DNA from: an uncultured Candidatus Saccharibacteria bacterium
GTDB taxonomy: Bacteria; Patescibacteriota; Saccharimonadia; Saccharimonadales; Saccharimonadaceae
NCBI GenBank assembly: GCA_938043965.1
Contig: CALIQQ010000004.1
Location: 1 to 64,000, forward strand
DNA length: 64,000 nucleotides
Direction of reading: 5' to 3'
This document shows positions 17,932-26,738 of the stretch, one piece after another. The translations under genes and the position numbers were made by a program. Under the pieces are notes generated by a model, which had not been told where the DNA came from, made no database searches, and worked only from the letters and a program-made list of their open reading frames with translations. Positions within the stretch are counted from its first letter, which is position 1. Every line of letters starts with the position of its first letter.

Positions 17932-20391
17932 TTAATACTTTTTAAAACGCTTCCTTCGACGCTCAATCATTTGAGTAAATGAAGGTAATTTTGCAATTAT
18001 CCGCTGTATATATTTATCGTAAAATTTATTAGTAAACCATTTGAAGCACTTTTCTGCGCCAAACATAACTGGCAACGCCAGCGCTGAAGCAGTTAAGAAA
18101 ATCCCCCAACCCTCAATTGTTAATTTTAGTTCAACCCCATATAAATCTTTCAGGAAAATCGAGAAGAGAATCATGCCGACCACACACAGAAACACAATTC
18201 CACTTTTATAGCGATCGAATGGTCTGCAAAGTCGCACTAAATAAATCAGTCCCACCACCGCCCAGATAAATGTACAAACTGTCGATAAAATTGGTCGTGG
18301 AATTTGTAAAAATTCCGTACCGATAAATGTTGCAACTGCAATCAAAACTAAGTTCGTGAGCGCAGCTGGTACTGCGTTAAAAATCACATTCAACATGAAG
18401 TTCCCCTTAATTAACCCCTCGCTCGGAATTTGCGCTAACAAGAAACTTGGTACACCAATCGTAAACATTGTTACAAGTGAGACCTGAGTTGGATTCATCG
18501 GGTAAGTCGCCGCAAAACAAATTGCAACTAACGCCATAATGAACGAAAAGATATTCTTCACTAAGAATAGCGAGCCAGAACGCTGCAAATTATTCACTAC
18601 TCGACGCCCTTCTCTCACTACGTTTGGCATTTTCGAGAAATCCGATTCTAAAAGCACTACTTGCGAAGCTTGCACTGCAGCCTCCGAGCCACTAGCCATC
18701 GCTACTGAACAATCTGCATCTTTCAGTGCCAACACATCGTTCACGCCATCACCAACCATTGCCACCGTTTTACCAGCCTCTTTCAAAATGTTAATGATAC
18801 GACGCTTCTGGTCTGGTGTCACTCGACCCAGCACCGTATTTTCTAACACTCCTTTTCTAAAATCAACTCCAGAGCCAAGTTTAGTTGCATCCACCCATTT
18901 TTCCGCACCTAAGATACCTGCTTGTTTTGCCACTTCAGACACTGTTTCCGGGTTATCGCCCGAGATAACCTTTACCTGCACACCTTGTTCTGCAAAGTAT
19001 TTAAAGGTTGCTGGCGCAGTCTCCCGAATATTATTCTGTAGTACAATGATACCCAGCGGCTTCACCTTAGCTGTTAACGCTTTATCCTTTACTGCTTCAT
19101 CTTTTGCCGCCAACTTCCCGTTATATTGACCAAACACCAACACACGATAACCTCGTTTCGAGTATTTTACTGTCACAGCTTTAACTTTCTCATAATCTTC
19201 TCGCATCACAAATTCCGGCGCACCAATCACAAAGGCTGCTTTTTTATATTGCACCCCTGAGTACTTGTATTTAGAAGAGAATGGCAACACTGAGATTACC
19301 CCCTCATACTCATCTAATTTGAAGGATTGTTTCCGCTTGTATTTTCGCTTCAAAGCTGCCATTGTTGCATTATCGGCTGGCAGATTTGATACCACTTCGC
19401 CCACCATATTTGGCAATAATTGATTAATTTTATCGTCATTTGCTAGCCAAAACTCTTCTACGACCTCCATTTTTTCATCCGTAATTGTGCCAGTTTTATC
19501 TACACATAGCACATCTACTCGCGCTAGAGTTTCGATTGATTTCATATCATGGAGTAATACTTTATTTTGCGCTAGCCGCATTGCCGAGAGCGCCAAGGTT
19601 ACAGATGCTAGCAGGAATAGCCCCTCTGGAATCATTCCAATTACCGCCGCCGCCATCGACTGCACCGACAACCTAGCCGAAGCATCTCCGAATAAATACT
19701 GTTGTGAAAATAGAATAATTCCAATTGGTACAATTGCAATACCAGCTATCTTTACAAACGCATTCAAAGAGCGCACAATTTCCGATTGCTCGCCCGTTTT
19801 AATTGCTTTCGCTTTCAAAGTAAGTTGTGAGGCATATGACTCCGCACCTACTTTCGTTAGCCGTGCATAGCATTCACCGTAAACCACAAAGCTACCGGAC
19901 AGCAAATCGTCATTTTCATGTTTAATAATTTCATCAGCCTCACCAGTTAGCAGCGATTCGTTCATCGCCACCTCACCCGATAGAACTCTCGCATCTGCCG
20001 GAATTTGATCGCCCGTTTTAAAAATCACTACATCATCTAGCACCAATTTTTCGACTGGAATCACCAGTCTTCGCCCATCGCGCATCACTCTCGCCTTTGG
20101 CGCATTTAATAAAGTAATTTTATCTAGCACCACCTTAGCTCGCCACTCTTGAAAAATTCCGATCAACGAGTTCGCAAACACCACACCTAAAAAAGTTAAT
20201 TCACGAATTGGACTTTTTACAATTAGTAATAAAATCGCTAAAATTAAAAATACCATATTAAAATAAGTGAACGTATTTGAAAGAATAATTTCTTTCAAAC
20301 TTTTACTCGGCACGATCACTGCCGAATTCACCAATCCAGCGCGTTTTCTTTCACGCACTTCCTCTAAACTTAGTCCTCTATTTTTCTTCAT
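17932..20391 (-). CDS. Cation-transporting P-type ATPase (P2/P3-like)
   Basis: 819 aa. The phosphorylation motif DKTGTITDE lies near residue 298, the actuator motif appears as LLTGEADE near 149-156 (TGEA instead of TGES), the M4 helix has PEGL (IGMIPEGLFLLA), and the hinge motif is MVGDGVNDVLALKDADCSVA. About eight to ten membrane helices are visible, the last group near residues 620-790. The M4 PEGL resembles P2-type transporters, but the ion cannot be named. Its start lies 14 nt inside the upstream coiled-coil gene, so the two are co-expressed. Confidence 0.83.
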   Translation of the reverse strand: MKKNRGLSLEEVRERKRAGLVNSAVIVPSKSLKEIILSNTFTYFNMVFLILAILLLIVKSPIRELTFLGVVFANSLIGIFQEWRAKVVLDKITLLNAPKARVMRDGRRLVIPVEKLVLDDVVIFKTGDQIPADARVLSGEVAMNESLLTGEADEIIKHENDDLLSGSFVVYGECYARLTKVGAESYASQLTLKAKAIKTGEQSEIVRSLNAFVKIAGIAIVPIGIILFSQQYLFGDASARLSVQSMAAAVIGMIPEGLFLLASVTLALSAMRLAQNKVLLHDMKSIETLARVDVLCVDKTGTITDEKMEVVEEFWLANDDKINQLLPNMVGEVVSNLPADNATMAALKRKYKRKQSFKLDEYEGVISVLPFSSKYKYSGVQYKKAAFVIGAPEFVMREDYEKVKAVTVKYSKRGYRVLVFGQYNGKLAAKDEAVKDKALTAKVKPLGIIVLQNNIRETAPATFKYFAEQGVQVKVISGDNPETVSEVAKQAGILGAEKWVDATKLGSGVDFRKGVLENTVLGRVTPDQKRRIINILKEAGKTVAMVGDGVNDVLALKDADCSVAMASGSEAAVQASQVVLLESDFSKMPNVVREGRRVVNNLQRSGSLFLVKNIFSFIMALVAICFAATYPMNPTQVSLVTMFTIGVPSFLLAQIPSEGLIKGNFMLNVIFNAVPAALTNLVLIAVATFIGTEFLQIPRPILSTVCTFIWAVVGLIYLVRLCRPFDRYKSGIVFLCVVGMILFSIFLKDLYGVELKLTIEGWGIFLTASALALPVMFGAEKCFKWFTNKFYDKYIQRIIAKLPSFTQMIERRRKRFKKY

Positions 20392-20878
20392 TTTCAGTAT
20401 TCATCGTTAAAATTATATTTTTCTTTCCGCCAGCATTCTTCCTTAAGGCTAGCCCAAATGCGCCAATCATCACAATCACACCAATCAGTATCAGCGGTAC
20501 CGAATTTTTGATTTTATTATTTTTTGCTTGATCATATTTACCGGTCTGCACATTAAATAACTCCGCTTCCGCATCAAGCAACTCACTTTCAGCCGATGAA
20601 ACCGCACGCGCAATCTTTTCATACTCTTCTGATATCGCCGAACGATCATATTCAGTTCTTAAATTGGCTTTTAAGCCTTCTAGTTTTTTATTCTTTTCCA
20701 TCACTTCTTTTTTTGTATCGTCTAAACTTTTTACATGCATCAAATTATACGGTGCCGTTACATTATTATAGACACCAAGTCCAATTAAAAAACCACCAAC
20801 CAGAATTCCGCTAATAGCAATAATTATTGCTGAAAAATCTCGTTTTCTTACTCGCTCTTGTTGTTTTTTATTCACCAT
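20378..20878 (-). CDS. Small membrane protein with a coiled coil between two helices
   Basis: About 166 aa: a basic N-terminus, helix 1 (AIIIAISGILVGGFLIGLGVY), a predicted extracytoplasmic coiled coil (KKEVMEKNKKLEGLKANL... to SSAESELLDAEAELF), helix 2 (VPLILIGVIVMIGAFGLAL) and a polar tail. Start choice: the frame opens at a TTG at 20887, but GGAGGTG sits just before ATG 20878 and GTG 20875; spacing favours the GTG slightly. It overlaps the ATPase gene by 14 nt and could be an accessory subunit; this is inferred from position only. Confidence 0.6.
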   Translation of the reverse strand: MVNKKQQERVRKRDFSAIIIAISGILVGGFLIGLGVYNNVTAPYNLMHVKSLDDTKKEVMEKNKKLEGLKANLRTEYDRSAISEEYEKIARAVSSAESELLDAEAELFNVQTGKYDQAKNNKIKNSVPLILIGVIVMIGAFGLALRKNAGGKKNIILTMNTENEEK

Positions 20879-20920
20879 CACCTCCAATTATTCTCATTAT
20901 ATCATAAACATTTTTCTATC

Positions 20921-20946
20921 ACAAAAAACTCACCCTCCGGTGAGCT
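20921..20946 (-). terminator. Terminator of tRNA-Leu
   Basis: On the minus strand CTCACC and GGTGAG pair and are followed by six Ts (A run at 20923-20928 on +). Confidence 0.85.
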
Positions 20947-20950
20947 TATC

Positions 20951-21037
20951 TGGTGGACGAAGTGGGAATCGAACCCACACAGCATTACTGCTACTAGATT
21001 TTGAGTCTGGCGCGTCTACCAATTCCGCCATTCGTCC
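20951..21037 (-). tRNA. tRNA-Leu (anticodon CAA)
   Basis: On the minus strand, acceptor GGACGAA pairs with TTCGTCC, the D arm contains GGTAGACGC, the anticodon loop is CTCAAAA (CAA, reads UUG), a long class II variable arm (TAGCAGTAATGCTGT) follows, and the T arm is GTGGG-TTCGATT-CCCAC. Discriminator A and CCA are encoded. The anticodon stem CCAGA/TCTAG has a C-A mismatch at 28-42. The promoter is TTGCCG-17-TAAAAT (21048-21076). Confidence 0.95.
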
Positions 21038-21047
21038 ATCTCCACTT

Positions 21048-21076
21048 ATTTTAGCATATTTTCCATATCACGGCAA
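21048..21076 (-). promoter_or_regulatory. Promoter of tRNA-Leu
   Basis: Minus-strand TTGCCG (+ 21071-21076), 17-nt spacer, TAAAAT (+ 21048-21053) with an upstream TG. Transcription should start about 4 nt before the mature tRNA. Confidence 0.7.
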
Positions 21077-21173
21077 CGCCTCAATCCAACCTAGTATATC
21101 CTAATCTTAGTTTTTGCACTCCATTTGTATTGGCTCAATTATCAAAAACTCTATCTTATGTTATAATACCTAC

Positions 21174-22346
21174 ATGAATCCAGATAACGGTGGGCAAAAC
21201 TCTGAAGATCGTCAGCGTCAGACCGCTGCGGAAATTGCACGCAAAAAAGTCCTTTCGGCTTATTCTACGGGCACTATTTTTTCGAGTCAGAATCATTCAG
21301 CTGGACAACCAATTTCCACCGCCACTCAAATTACCACTAATCCAACCACTTATAAAACCGCCGAGATCAACACTGCTCCAAAAAACGCAGAACTCCAGCG
21401 CTATCATTCTGCTTGGCAAAACTATTATCAAAAATACTATAATGATTATTATGCTAAAGCTGCTAAGCAGTATATTGAATCCGAAAAATCTAAAGCCGCT
21501 AAAGAATCTGAGCTAAAAACCCTCTCGGCAGAACAACTTGAACCTAGCGCCACCGACAATACCATCGTCGCAAAAACTTTGCGCGAGACTATTCAACAAA
21601 AGGCCAGCAGTCGCTTTAAACTCAAACAGAAACATCATAAATTTATTCCAGCTCTGGCCGGTATTTTCGTCGTTTTATTCGTCCTATTTTTACAATATAA
21701 TCGTTTCATTTTTGCCCCAATTATGGCTTATATTGCTCCAGGCAATAGTTCCGACACTGGAATTTCCGCCATCGATCCGACCGTCAGTACTGCAGTTTCC
21801 GATACTAATAAACTACTCATTCCAAAACTCAACATTGATGTTCCAGTTCACTTCGGCATTTCTAACGACACCCCAACCATCGATAATGCAATGAACCATG
21901 GCGTTGCGCACTTTATGGTCAAAGATGCTGCCGCCTTTCCAGGCCAAATTGGCAATACCGTCATTTCTGGCCATTCAGCCGGCGACATTTACAGTTCAAA
22001 CCAATATAAATTCATTTTCTCTGGACTTGAGCGCCTCGTAAACGGCGATTTAATCTACATCGATTACAACAAAGTTCGCTACACTTACCGCATGTATGAT
22101 CGTAAAACCGTAGAGCCATCCGATGTTGCAGCTCTGGCCTATACTGGTGATAAACCAATTCTCACTTTAATTACTTGTTGGCCACTCGGCACTTCTCGTT
22201 ACCGCTTATTGATTTTTGGCGAACAAATCAGTCCCGCCTACGACCTCAACCTAAAACAACAAAACTCCACCCAAGATAGCACCAATCAGAAAATGCCAGA
22301 CAACGAAAAAACTTTCTTTGAAACTATTTGGGGTTCAAGACACTAG
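21174..22346 (+). CDS. Sortase-family cysteine transpeptidase with a long cytoplasmic N-terminus
   Basis: Sortases join surface proteins to the cell envelope. The 390-aa product has a polar N-terminal region of about 155 residues rich in Asn, Gln and Tyr, one membrane anchor near 160-182 (IPALAGIFVVLFVLFLQYN), then the sortase barrel: LLIPKLNIDVPVHFGIS, catalytic His 267 in ISGHSAG, Cys 335 in LTLITCWPLG and Arg near 344 in SRYRLLIFGEQ. The long cytoplasmic part is unusual. The ATG at 21174 is preferred over the upstream 21114 because TGtTATAAT (21159-21167) ends 6 nt before it. No LPxTG-like protein is visible in the window. Confidence 0.82.
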   Translation: MNPDNGGQNSEDRQRQTAAEIARKKVLSAYSTGTIFSSQNHSAGQPISTATQITTNPTTYKTAEINTAPKNAELQRYHSAWQNYYQKYYNDYYAKAAKQYIESEKSKAAKESELKTLSAEQLEPSATDNTIVAKTLRETIQQKASSRFKLKQKHHKFIPALAGIFVVLFVLFLQYNRFIFAPIMAYIAPGNSSDTGISAIDPTVSTAVSDTNKLLIPKLNIDVPVHFGISNDTPTIDNAMNHGVAHFMVKDAAAFPGQIGNTVISGHSAGDIYSSNQYKFIFSGLERLVNGDLIYIDYNKVRYTYRMYDRKTVEPSDVAALAYTGDKPILTLITCWPLGTSRYRLLIFGEQISPAYDLNLKQQNSTQDSTNQKMPDNEKTFFETIWGSRH

Positions 22347-22347
22347 T

Positions 22348-23838
22348 ATGGAAGATATTGATTTAATTCGCAAAAAACGTGCCATCAAGATTCTTATTTC
22401 AGATTTTTTCATGGCTGCCGCTGTTATTGCCATCGTCATAATTCTTACTGCAGTAGTAAATGGCTGGCGAATTAACTCCAATTTTACCGTTGAGCAAAAC
22501 GGATTAGTTTCAATCCGGACTAAGCCTAATGGCGCCACTGTTTTTATTGATGGAAAAAAAGAATCTCAGTTTTCTAATTTTTCAAAGATGCTATCTGAAG
22601 GGAAGCATAAAATTGCCATTGAAAAAACTGGCTACGAACGCTGGGAAAAAACAGTCCGGGTTACACCAGGCTGGCTATTGCGCCTGGAATACCCTCGCCT
22701 TTTCAGACAAAATCGCAAGCAGCGCTCGATTAAAACTTTTAGCTCACTCGATTTTTTTCATGTCTCACCCGACCGCTCAACTGCCTTACTTGGTTTCTAT
22801 AAAGACAATGAGTGGCTAGTTGCAGAAAATTTTAACGGCGAGCCAAATTTTAAAAATCTTGCCTTAAATAATGTTTTTCAAAATTACGATACCACTGCGA
22901 AAAAAATTGTTAGTCTAACTTGGAGCAGGAATAATGAGAAGGTCCTAATGGAAACTACTAAAGGGGAATGGATCTTACTTGACCTCAGAGAGCCAAAAAA
23001 TAGTATCAATCTTTCTGGAAATTATCTCAGTCTAAAGCATACCACCAATCTAAGCCAGACTAACAACTACCTCAGCAATCTAACCTTTGAGAATGAATCT
23101 GGTAGTCGCCTCCTCGCTATCAACTCCAATCGACTGGTTCGTATTGACCTTGACAACAAAACCGTCTCCACTTTAGTTGAAGAAAGCATCACTCAATTTA
23201 AACTACTCGAGTCCTGGCTCTTCTACGCAACTACACCAATCGACGACAAAAGCCAACTTAAACTATTCCGCTTTGGTGACCTAGACACTACCATTGTCAC
23301 TACTATCGATCATCCGTCCACCGCTAACATTATTTTTAATTTAACTCGTTACAACAGCGAATACTATGTTCTCACTGCTATCGATCACCAGCTTAACGTT
23401 TTTAAATCCACCAATCTACCAACTGGTGGCGGACTTAAATTTGAAATGGAGCAAATAGTTAATCAAAAAATTGGCATCCTACCGACCAACACAAAAGTTT
23501 CCGCTAACGGCGAATTCATTACACTTCAAGAAGGATCAAGAATCATTATCTTCGACGCCGAACTAGGACTTTGGTATGAGTACGATTATGGCGACGAAAA
23601 CGCTCGTTTCCTCGATCAATCTCTTCTATACCGCATCGACGAAGCCTCTGGCAAATTCTTGGTTTGGGATTTTGATGGCACAAACGTTCGCACTCTCGCC
23701 ACCAGCAACGCAGTTAACACTTTTGATGCACTAATCTCGCCTAATGACAAAAATCTCTATTATTTTATTAAAACAGCCCCTAATTCAAATGCTGAGACTA
23801 CCGCCACCGAGTTTAAATTGGTAAAAGAAAACTTATAA
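22348..23838 (+). CDS. Membrane-anchored PEGA-domain protein
   Basis: 496 aa. A short cytoplasmic N-terminus and one helix near 18-40 (FFMAAAVIAIVIILTAVV) precede a PEGA domain at about 50-115 (VSIRTKPNGATVFIDGKK...KIAIEKTGYERWEKTV), a small beta fold common in surface proteins. The rest is a long beta-rich extracytoplasmic region with repeated strand-turn patterns, possibly propeller-like, with no catalytic motif I recognise. The start ATG follows the sortase stop by one base, so the two are coupled; it could be a scaffold or substrate partner of the sortase. Confidence 0.65.
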   Translation: MEDIDLIRKKRAIKILISDFFMAAAVIAIVIILTAVVNGWRINSNFTVEQNGLVSIRTKPNGATVFIDGKKESQFSNFSKMLSEGKHKIAIEKTGYERWEKTVRVTPGWLLRLEYPRLFRQNRKQRSIKTFSSLDFFHVSPDRSTALLGFYKDNEWLVAENFNGEPNFKNLALNNVFQNYDTTAKKIVSLTWSRNNEKVLMETTKGEWILLDLREPKNSINLSGNYLSLKHTTNLSQTNNYLSNLTFENESGSRLLAINSNRLVRIDLDNKTVSTLVEESITQFKLLESWLFYATTPIDDKSQLKLFRFGDLDTTIVTTIDHPSTANIIFNLTRYNSEYYVLTAIDHQLNVFKSTNLPTGGGLKFEMEQIVNQKIGILPTNTKVSANGEFITLQEGSRIIIFDAELGLWYEYDYGDENARFLDQSLLYRIDEASGKFLVWDFDGTNVRTLATSNAVNTFDALISPNDKNLYYFIKTAPNSNAETTATEFKLVKENL

Positions 23839-23976
23839 TTTTCGCAAACATCGCGCTAAAAAACTAAAACTAGAATTAGTACAAATAAACATTATTTCAA
23901 GGATTAAACCTCTTGCGCTTTTATACTGCTATAGTTTATAATAGACATAAGTTTTTAAGGTTTAAATAGGTAAAAA

Positions 23977-25032
23977 ATGAGCAAAAGGGAAGAAATCAAA
24001 GTCCATATTACTAGCCATAGTACACATAGGGGGCTAGAGCGCTCTTCCACCTTAAACCGTCGTTATGTTAAGCGCCCAACTAAAGTCATCGTCACCGACG
24101 ATGTGGACCGATTTTCCATCATAGCTAATAAAAGCGCTTCAACAAAATCGTTTTCTAGCCAAAAATCTCCTCAAATCGAATTTCACAAAAACCGCAATTT
24201 TAGTGATGATAAAATCGCCACCTATGCTAGCCCAAGCATTTCTCATCTTGCACCGCAAAAAATCACTTCAGCGCCGACAACTCCTCGCATTTCCAATTCA
24301 AATCAAACCATCTTACCTCCAGCGCCAAATCCATACCAATCCGCCCTTGACGCTCGTAAATCACAACAACAGCTGGCAAAAGCAGTTTCGTCCCGCGCCC
24401 TAAAAGACGCTGCAATCAACCGCGCGCTCTTTGAAATGGAACAAAATCACCATTCAAAAAATCTACAAGAAGAACGTATTGCTACTCATGTTATGCGTTC
24501 AGAAATGAATGCTGATAAAAAACTTGGGCGCAATTTCAGAAAATCCGAAAAAACCGTCAAGCACTTCAAAAAGAACAAGGCTGGCCGAGTCCTACTTGCT
24601 TTTGCTACCTCCTCTCTCTGTGTCATCGCTCTTGCCGCACTTGTTAAAATCAATTTACCTAATCTTTCCGTTAAAGTTGCTGCCGCACAAACCGGCGTCG
24701 AAGCTTCTTACCCAAATTACGTGCCACGCGATTTCGCCATTCGCGACGTTTACACAAACAACTCTAGTGTCATCATCGAGTTTACTGGACCTGATGGTAA
24801 AACCTTTACCTTAGCTGAAGAAAAAAGCTCTTGGGACTCGACCGCTCTTCTCACCAACTATGTCAAAGGTGCTTACGGCGATTCTTACGATACTGTTCGT
24901 GAGCAGGGCATCACTATTTATATCAGTCACAGTAACGCCGCTTGGGTTAATAACGGCATCTTCTATAAACTTACCGCAAATGCCGGCGTCCTCAGCAAGA
25001 AACAAATTATTAGTATCGTTAGCTCTCTTTAA
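23977..25032 (+). CDS. Hypothetical bitopic membrane protein with DUF4367-like C-terminus
   Basis: 351 aa. Residues 1-205 are polar, basic and probably disordered (many Ser, Pro, Gln, Lys), followed by one helix near 208-225 (VLLAFATSSLCVIALAAL) and an extracytoplasmic domain of about 110 residues. The pattern SYPNYVPRDFAIRDV...VIIEFTGPDGKTFTLAEEKS...ITIYIS...GIFYKLTA resembles DUF4367/RsiW-type sensor domains. No partner sigma factor is adjacent. A TTATAAT box with TTGCGC 17 nt upstream lies near 23910-23943, giving a short leader; the Shine-Dalgarno is weak. Confidence 0.5.
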   Translation: MSKREEIKVHITSHSTHRGLERSSTLNRRYVKRPTKVIVTDDVDRFSIIANKSASTKSFSSQKSPQIEFHKNRNFSDDKIATYASPSISHLAPQKITSAPTTPRISNSNQTILPPAPNPYQSALDARKSQQQLAKAVSSRALKDAAINRALFEMEQNHHSKNLQEERIATHVMRSEMNADKKLGRNFRKSEKTVKHFKKNKAGRVLLAFATSSLCVIALAALVKINLPNLSVKVAAAQTGVEASYPNYVPRDFAIRDVYTNNSSVIIEFTGPDGKTFTLAEEKSSWDSTALLTNYVKGAYGDSYDTVREQGITIYISHSNAAWVNNGIFYKLTANAGVLSKKQIISIVSSL

Positions 25033-25049
25033 TTAGTGCTAAACTCACA

Positions 25050-25092
25050 CAATAAAATATCCCTTTAAAAGAGGGTTATTTTATTGTATAAT
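25050..25092 (+). promoter_or_regulatory. Inverted repeat merged with the gltX promoter
   Basis: CAATAAAATATCCCT (25050-25064) pairs with most of AGAGGGTTATTTTATTG (25070-25086), and TATAAT (25087-25092) starts at the next base. The right arm is T rich, so the hairpin could terminate the upstream transcript while its DNA forms the spacer of the gltX promoter. Confidence 0.6.
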
Positions 25093-25115
25093 ATATTTTA
25101 GTTAGGAATTAAACT

Positions 25116-26591
25116 ATGAAAAATACAATCACTCGTTTCGCACCAAGCCCTACCGGCTATATACACATCGGCAACGTCCGTAGTGCTATCTATCCTTACC
25201 TTATCGCCCGTCAAAATCATGGCACTTTTATTTTGCGCATTGAGGACACCGATCAGGCTCGCTACGTCGAGGGCGCAACCGAACTAATCGAAGACACCTT
25301 AAACTGGCTCGGGCTCGAATGGGACGAAGGCCCAATCGTCGGTGGTCCGAACGCTCCCTATTTCCAGACTGAGCGCAAGGCACATTATTTAGAATGGGCA
25401 AAGAAACTCATTTTAGCTGGCCGCGCCTATGTTGACCCTACTCCGAGTGACCAAATCGACCAGTACCGTGCCGTAGACCAAGCCAACAAGGTTCCTTATC
25501 TCTACCGCAATCATCGCCCAGCGACCGCAACAAAGACACCAGCAGAAAACCTCGCCATGCTTGACCTCGGTCATCCGATTCGTTTCAAAACTATCCCAAA
25601 AGACTATCAATGGCATGACGAAGTGATGGGTGATCTAAAAACCGGCCCAGAAGTTTGCGACGATATCATTTTAATTAAAAAAGACGGGTTACCTACTTAT
25701 AATTTCGCTCATATTATCGATGATACCGAGATGGGCGTTACGCACATTGCTCGTGGCGTCGAATATCTTTCCAGTATGCCTAATTACCTCGCACTCTACG
25801 AGGCCCTTAACATTGACCGTCCGCTCTTCCTCAGCCTGCCCCACATTCTCGCTCCGACTGGCAACAAAAAGCTCGGAAAACGCGATGGCGCCAAATCGGT
25901 CACTGAATATCGCGACGATGGTATTTTACCGGAAGCTATGCTAAATTATCTCGCTTGTCTCGGCTGGAATGATGGCACCGAACAGGAAATCTACGATAAA
26001 AATGAGCTCATATCCGCTTTTTCTATTGACCGCATCCAAAACTCCGGCGCCCGCTTTGATGAGGTTAAAATTTACTGGTATAACGGCCAGTGGATTCGCA
26101 AAATCGCCACCGAACAGGGAATCGAAACTCTCTACGCTCGCACCACTGACTTTTGGCCAACTAGCGCTAACTCTGAGCCTGATGAATATAAAATCCAAGT
26201 CCTTTCTATTATCTACGACCGACTTAAAACCCTCTCCGACCTAAAAACCATGACCGACTATTTCTTTGTCGATCCAACCATCAATCTCGGTCTTATTAAA
26301 GACAATAAGTTCCTAAAAAAGCTCTCTGAATCTGAGCTCATCTCGCTTCTCACGCTTACGATTGAGCACCTAAATGATGTCTCGGATTGGTCGGAACAAA
26401 ATCTTCAAAACGAATTAAACGAACTCCTCCAAAAATCGGGTAAAAAACCAGCTGAGTTCTTTAGTTTAATCCGGCTTGCAGTTTCATTTGCACCATTCAG
26501 TCCGGCTCTCCATCAGACTCTATCTGTTCTCGGTCAAAACCGCGTACTTGCCCGCCTCAACGCCGTCCGCACCGCTCTCGCTAATAGCTAG
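25116..26591 (+). CDS. gltX: Glutamyl-tRNA synthetase
   Basis: GltX charges tRNA-Glu (and tRNA-Gln in organisms that use the amidotransferase route). The 491-aa class I enzyme has the HIGH motif as HIGN in PTGYIHIGNVRSA at 12-24, RIEDTDQARYVEGA near 45-58, the tRNA-binding GVTHIARGVEYLSS near 209, and KMSKS as KLGKRDG near 253-259. The C-terminal anticodon-binding region is present. A leader of about 20 nt carries a weak AGGA. Its tRNA-Glu substrate gene is 7 kb downstream. Confidence 0.93.
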   Translation: MKNTITRFAPSPTGYIHIGNVRSAIYPYLIARQNHGTFILRIEDTDQARYVEGATELIEDTLNWLGLEWDEGPIVGGPNAPYFQTERKAHYLEWAKKLILAGRAYVDPTPSDQIDQYRAVDQANKVPYLYRNHRPATATKTPAENLAMLDLGHPIRFKTIPKDYQWHDEVMGDLKTGPEVCDDIILIKKDGLPTYNFAHIIDDTEMGVTHIARGVEYLSSMPNYLALYEALNIDRPLFLSLPHILAPTGNKKLGKRDGAKSVTEYRDDGILPEAMLNYLACLGWNDGTEQEIYDKNELISAFSIDRIQNSGARFDEVKIYWYNGQWIRKIATEQGIETLYARTTDFWPTSANSEPDEYKIQVLSIIYDRLKTLSDLKTMTDYFFVDPTINLGLIKDNKFLKKLSESELISLLTLTIEHLNDVSDWSEQNLQNELNELLQKSGKKPAEFFSLIRLAVSFAPFSPALHQTLSVLGQNRVLARLNAVRTALANS

Positions 26592-26644
26592 TATCTCACT
26601 CACCTTATTCTTCTTGCTTTTTGATATATTTTTCAGTATTACTA

Positions 26645-26673
26645 TTGCATTATTATAGTTTTTATGCTATAAT
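26645..26673 (+). promoter_or_regulatory. Strong promoter of the lipoprotein gene
   Basis: TTGCAT (26645-26650), 17-nt spacer, TATAAT (26668-26673) with TG extension at 26665-26666. Confidence 0.8.
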
Positions 26674-26680
26674 ATAATCA

Positions 26681-26704
26681 ACTTTAGGTAACACTTTAGG
26701 TAAC
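26681..26704. repeat. Exact tandem 12-bp repeat at the lipoprotein transcript start
   Basis: ACTTTAGGTAAC occurs twice head to tail (26681-26692 and 26693-26704), starting at the predicted first nucleotides of the mRNA. It could be an operator or an RNA element. Confidence 0.85.
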
Positions 26705-26738
26705 CAACCAGTAGTACTTTTAAAAAGGAGGGATTTTT

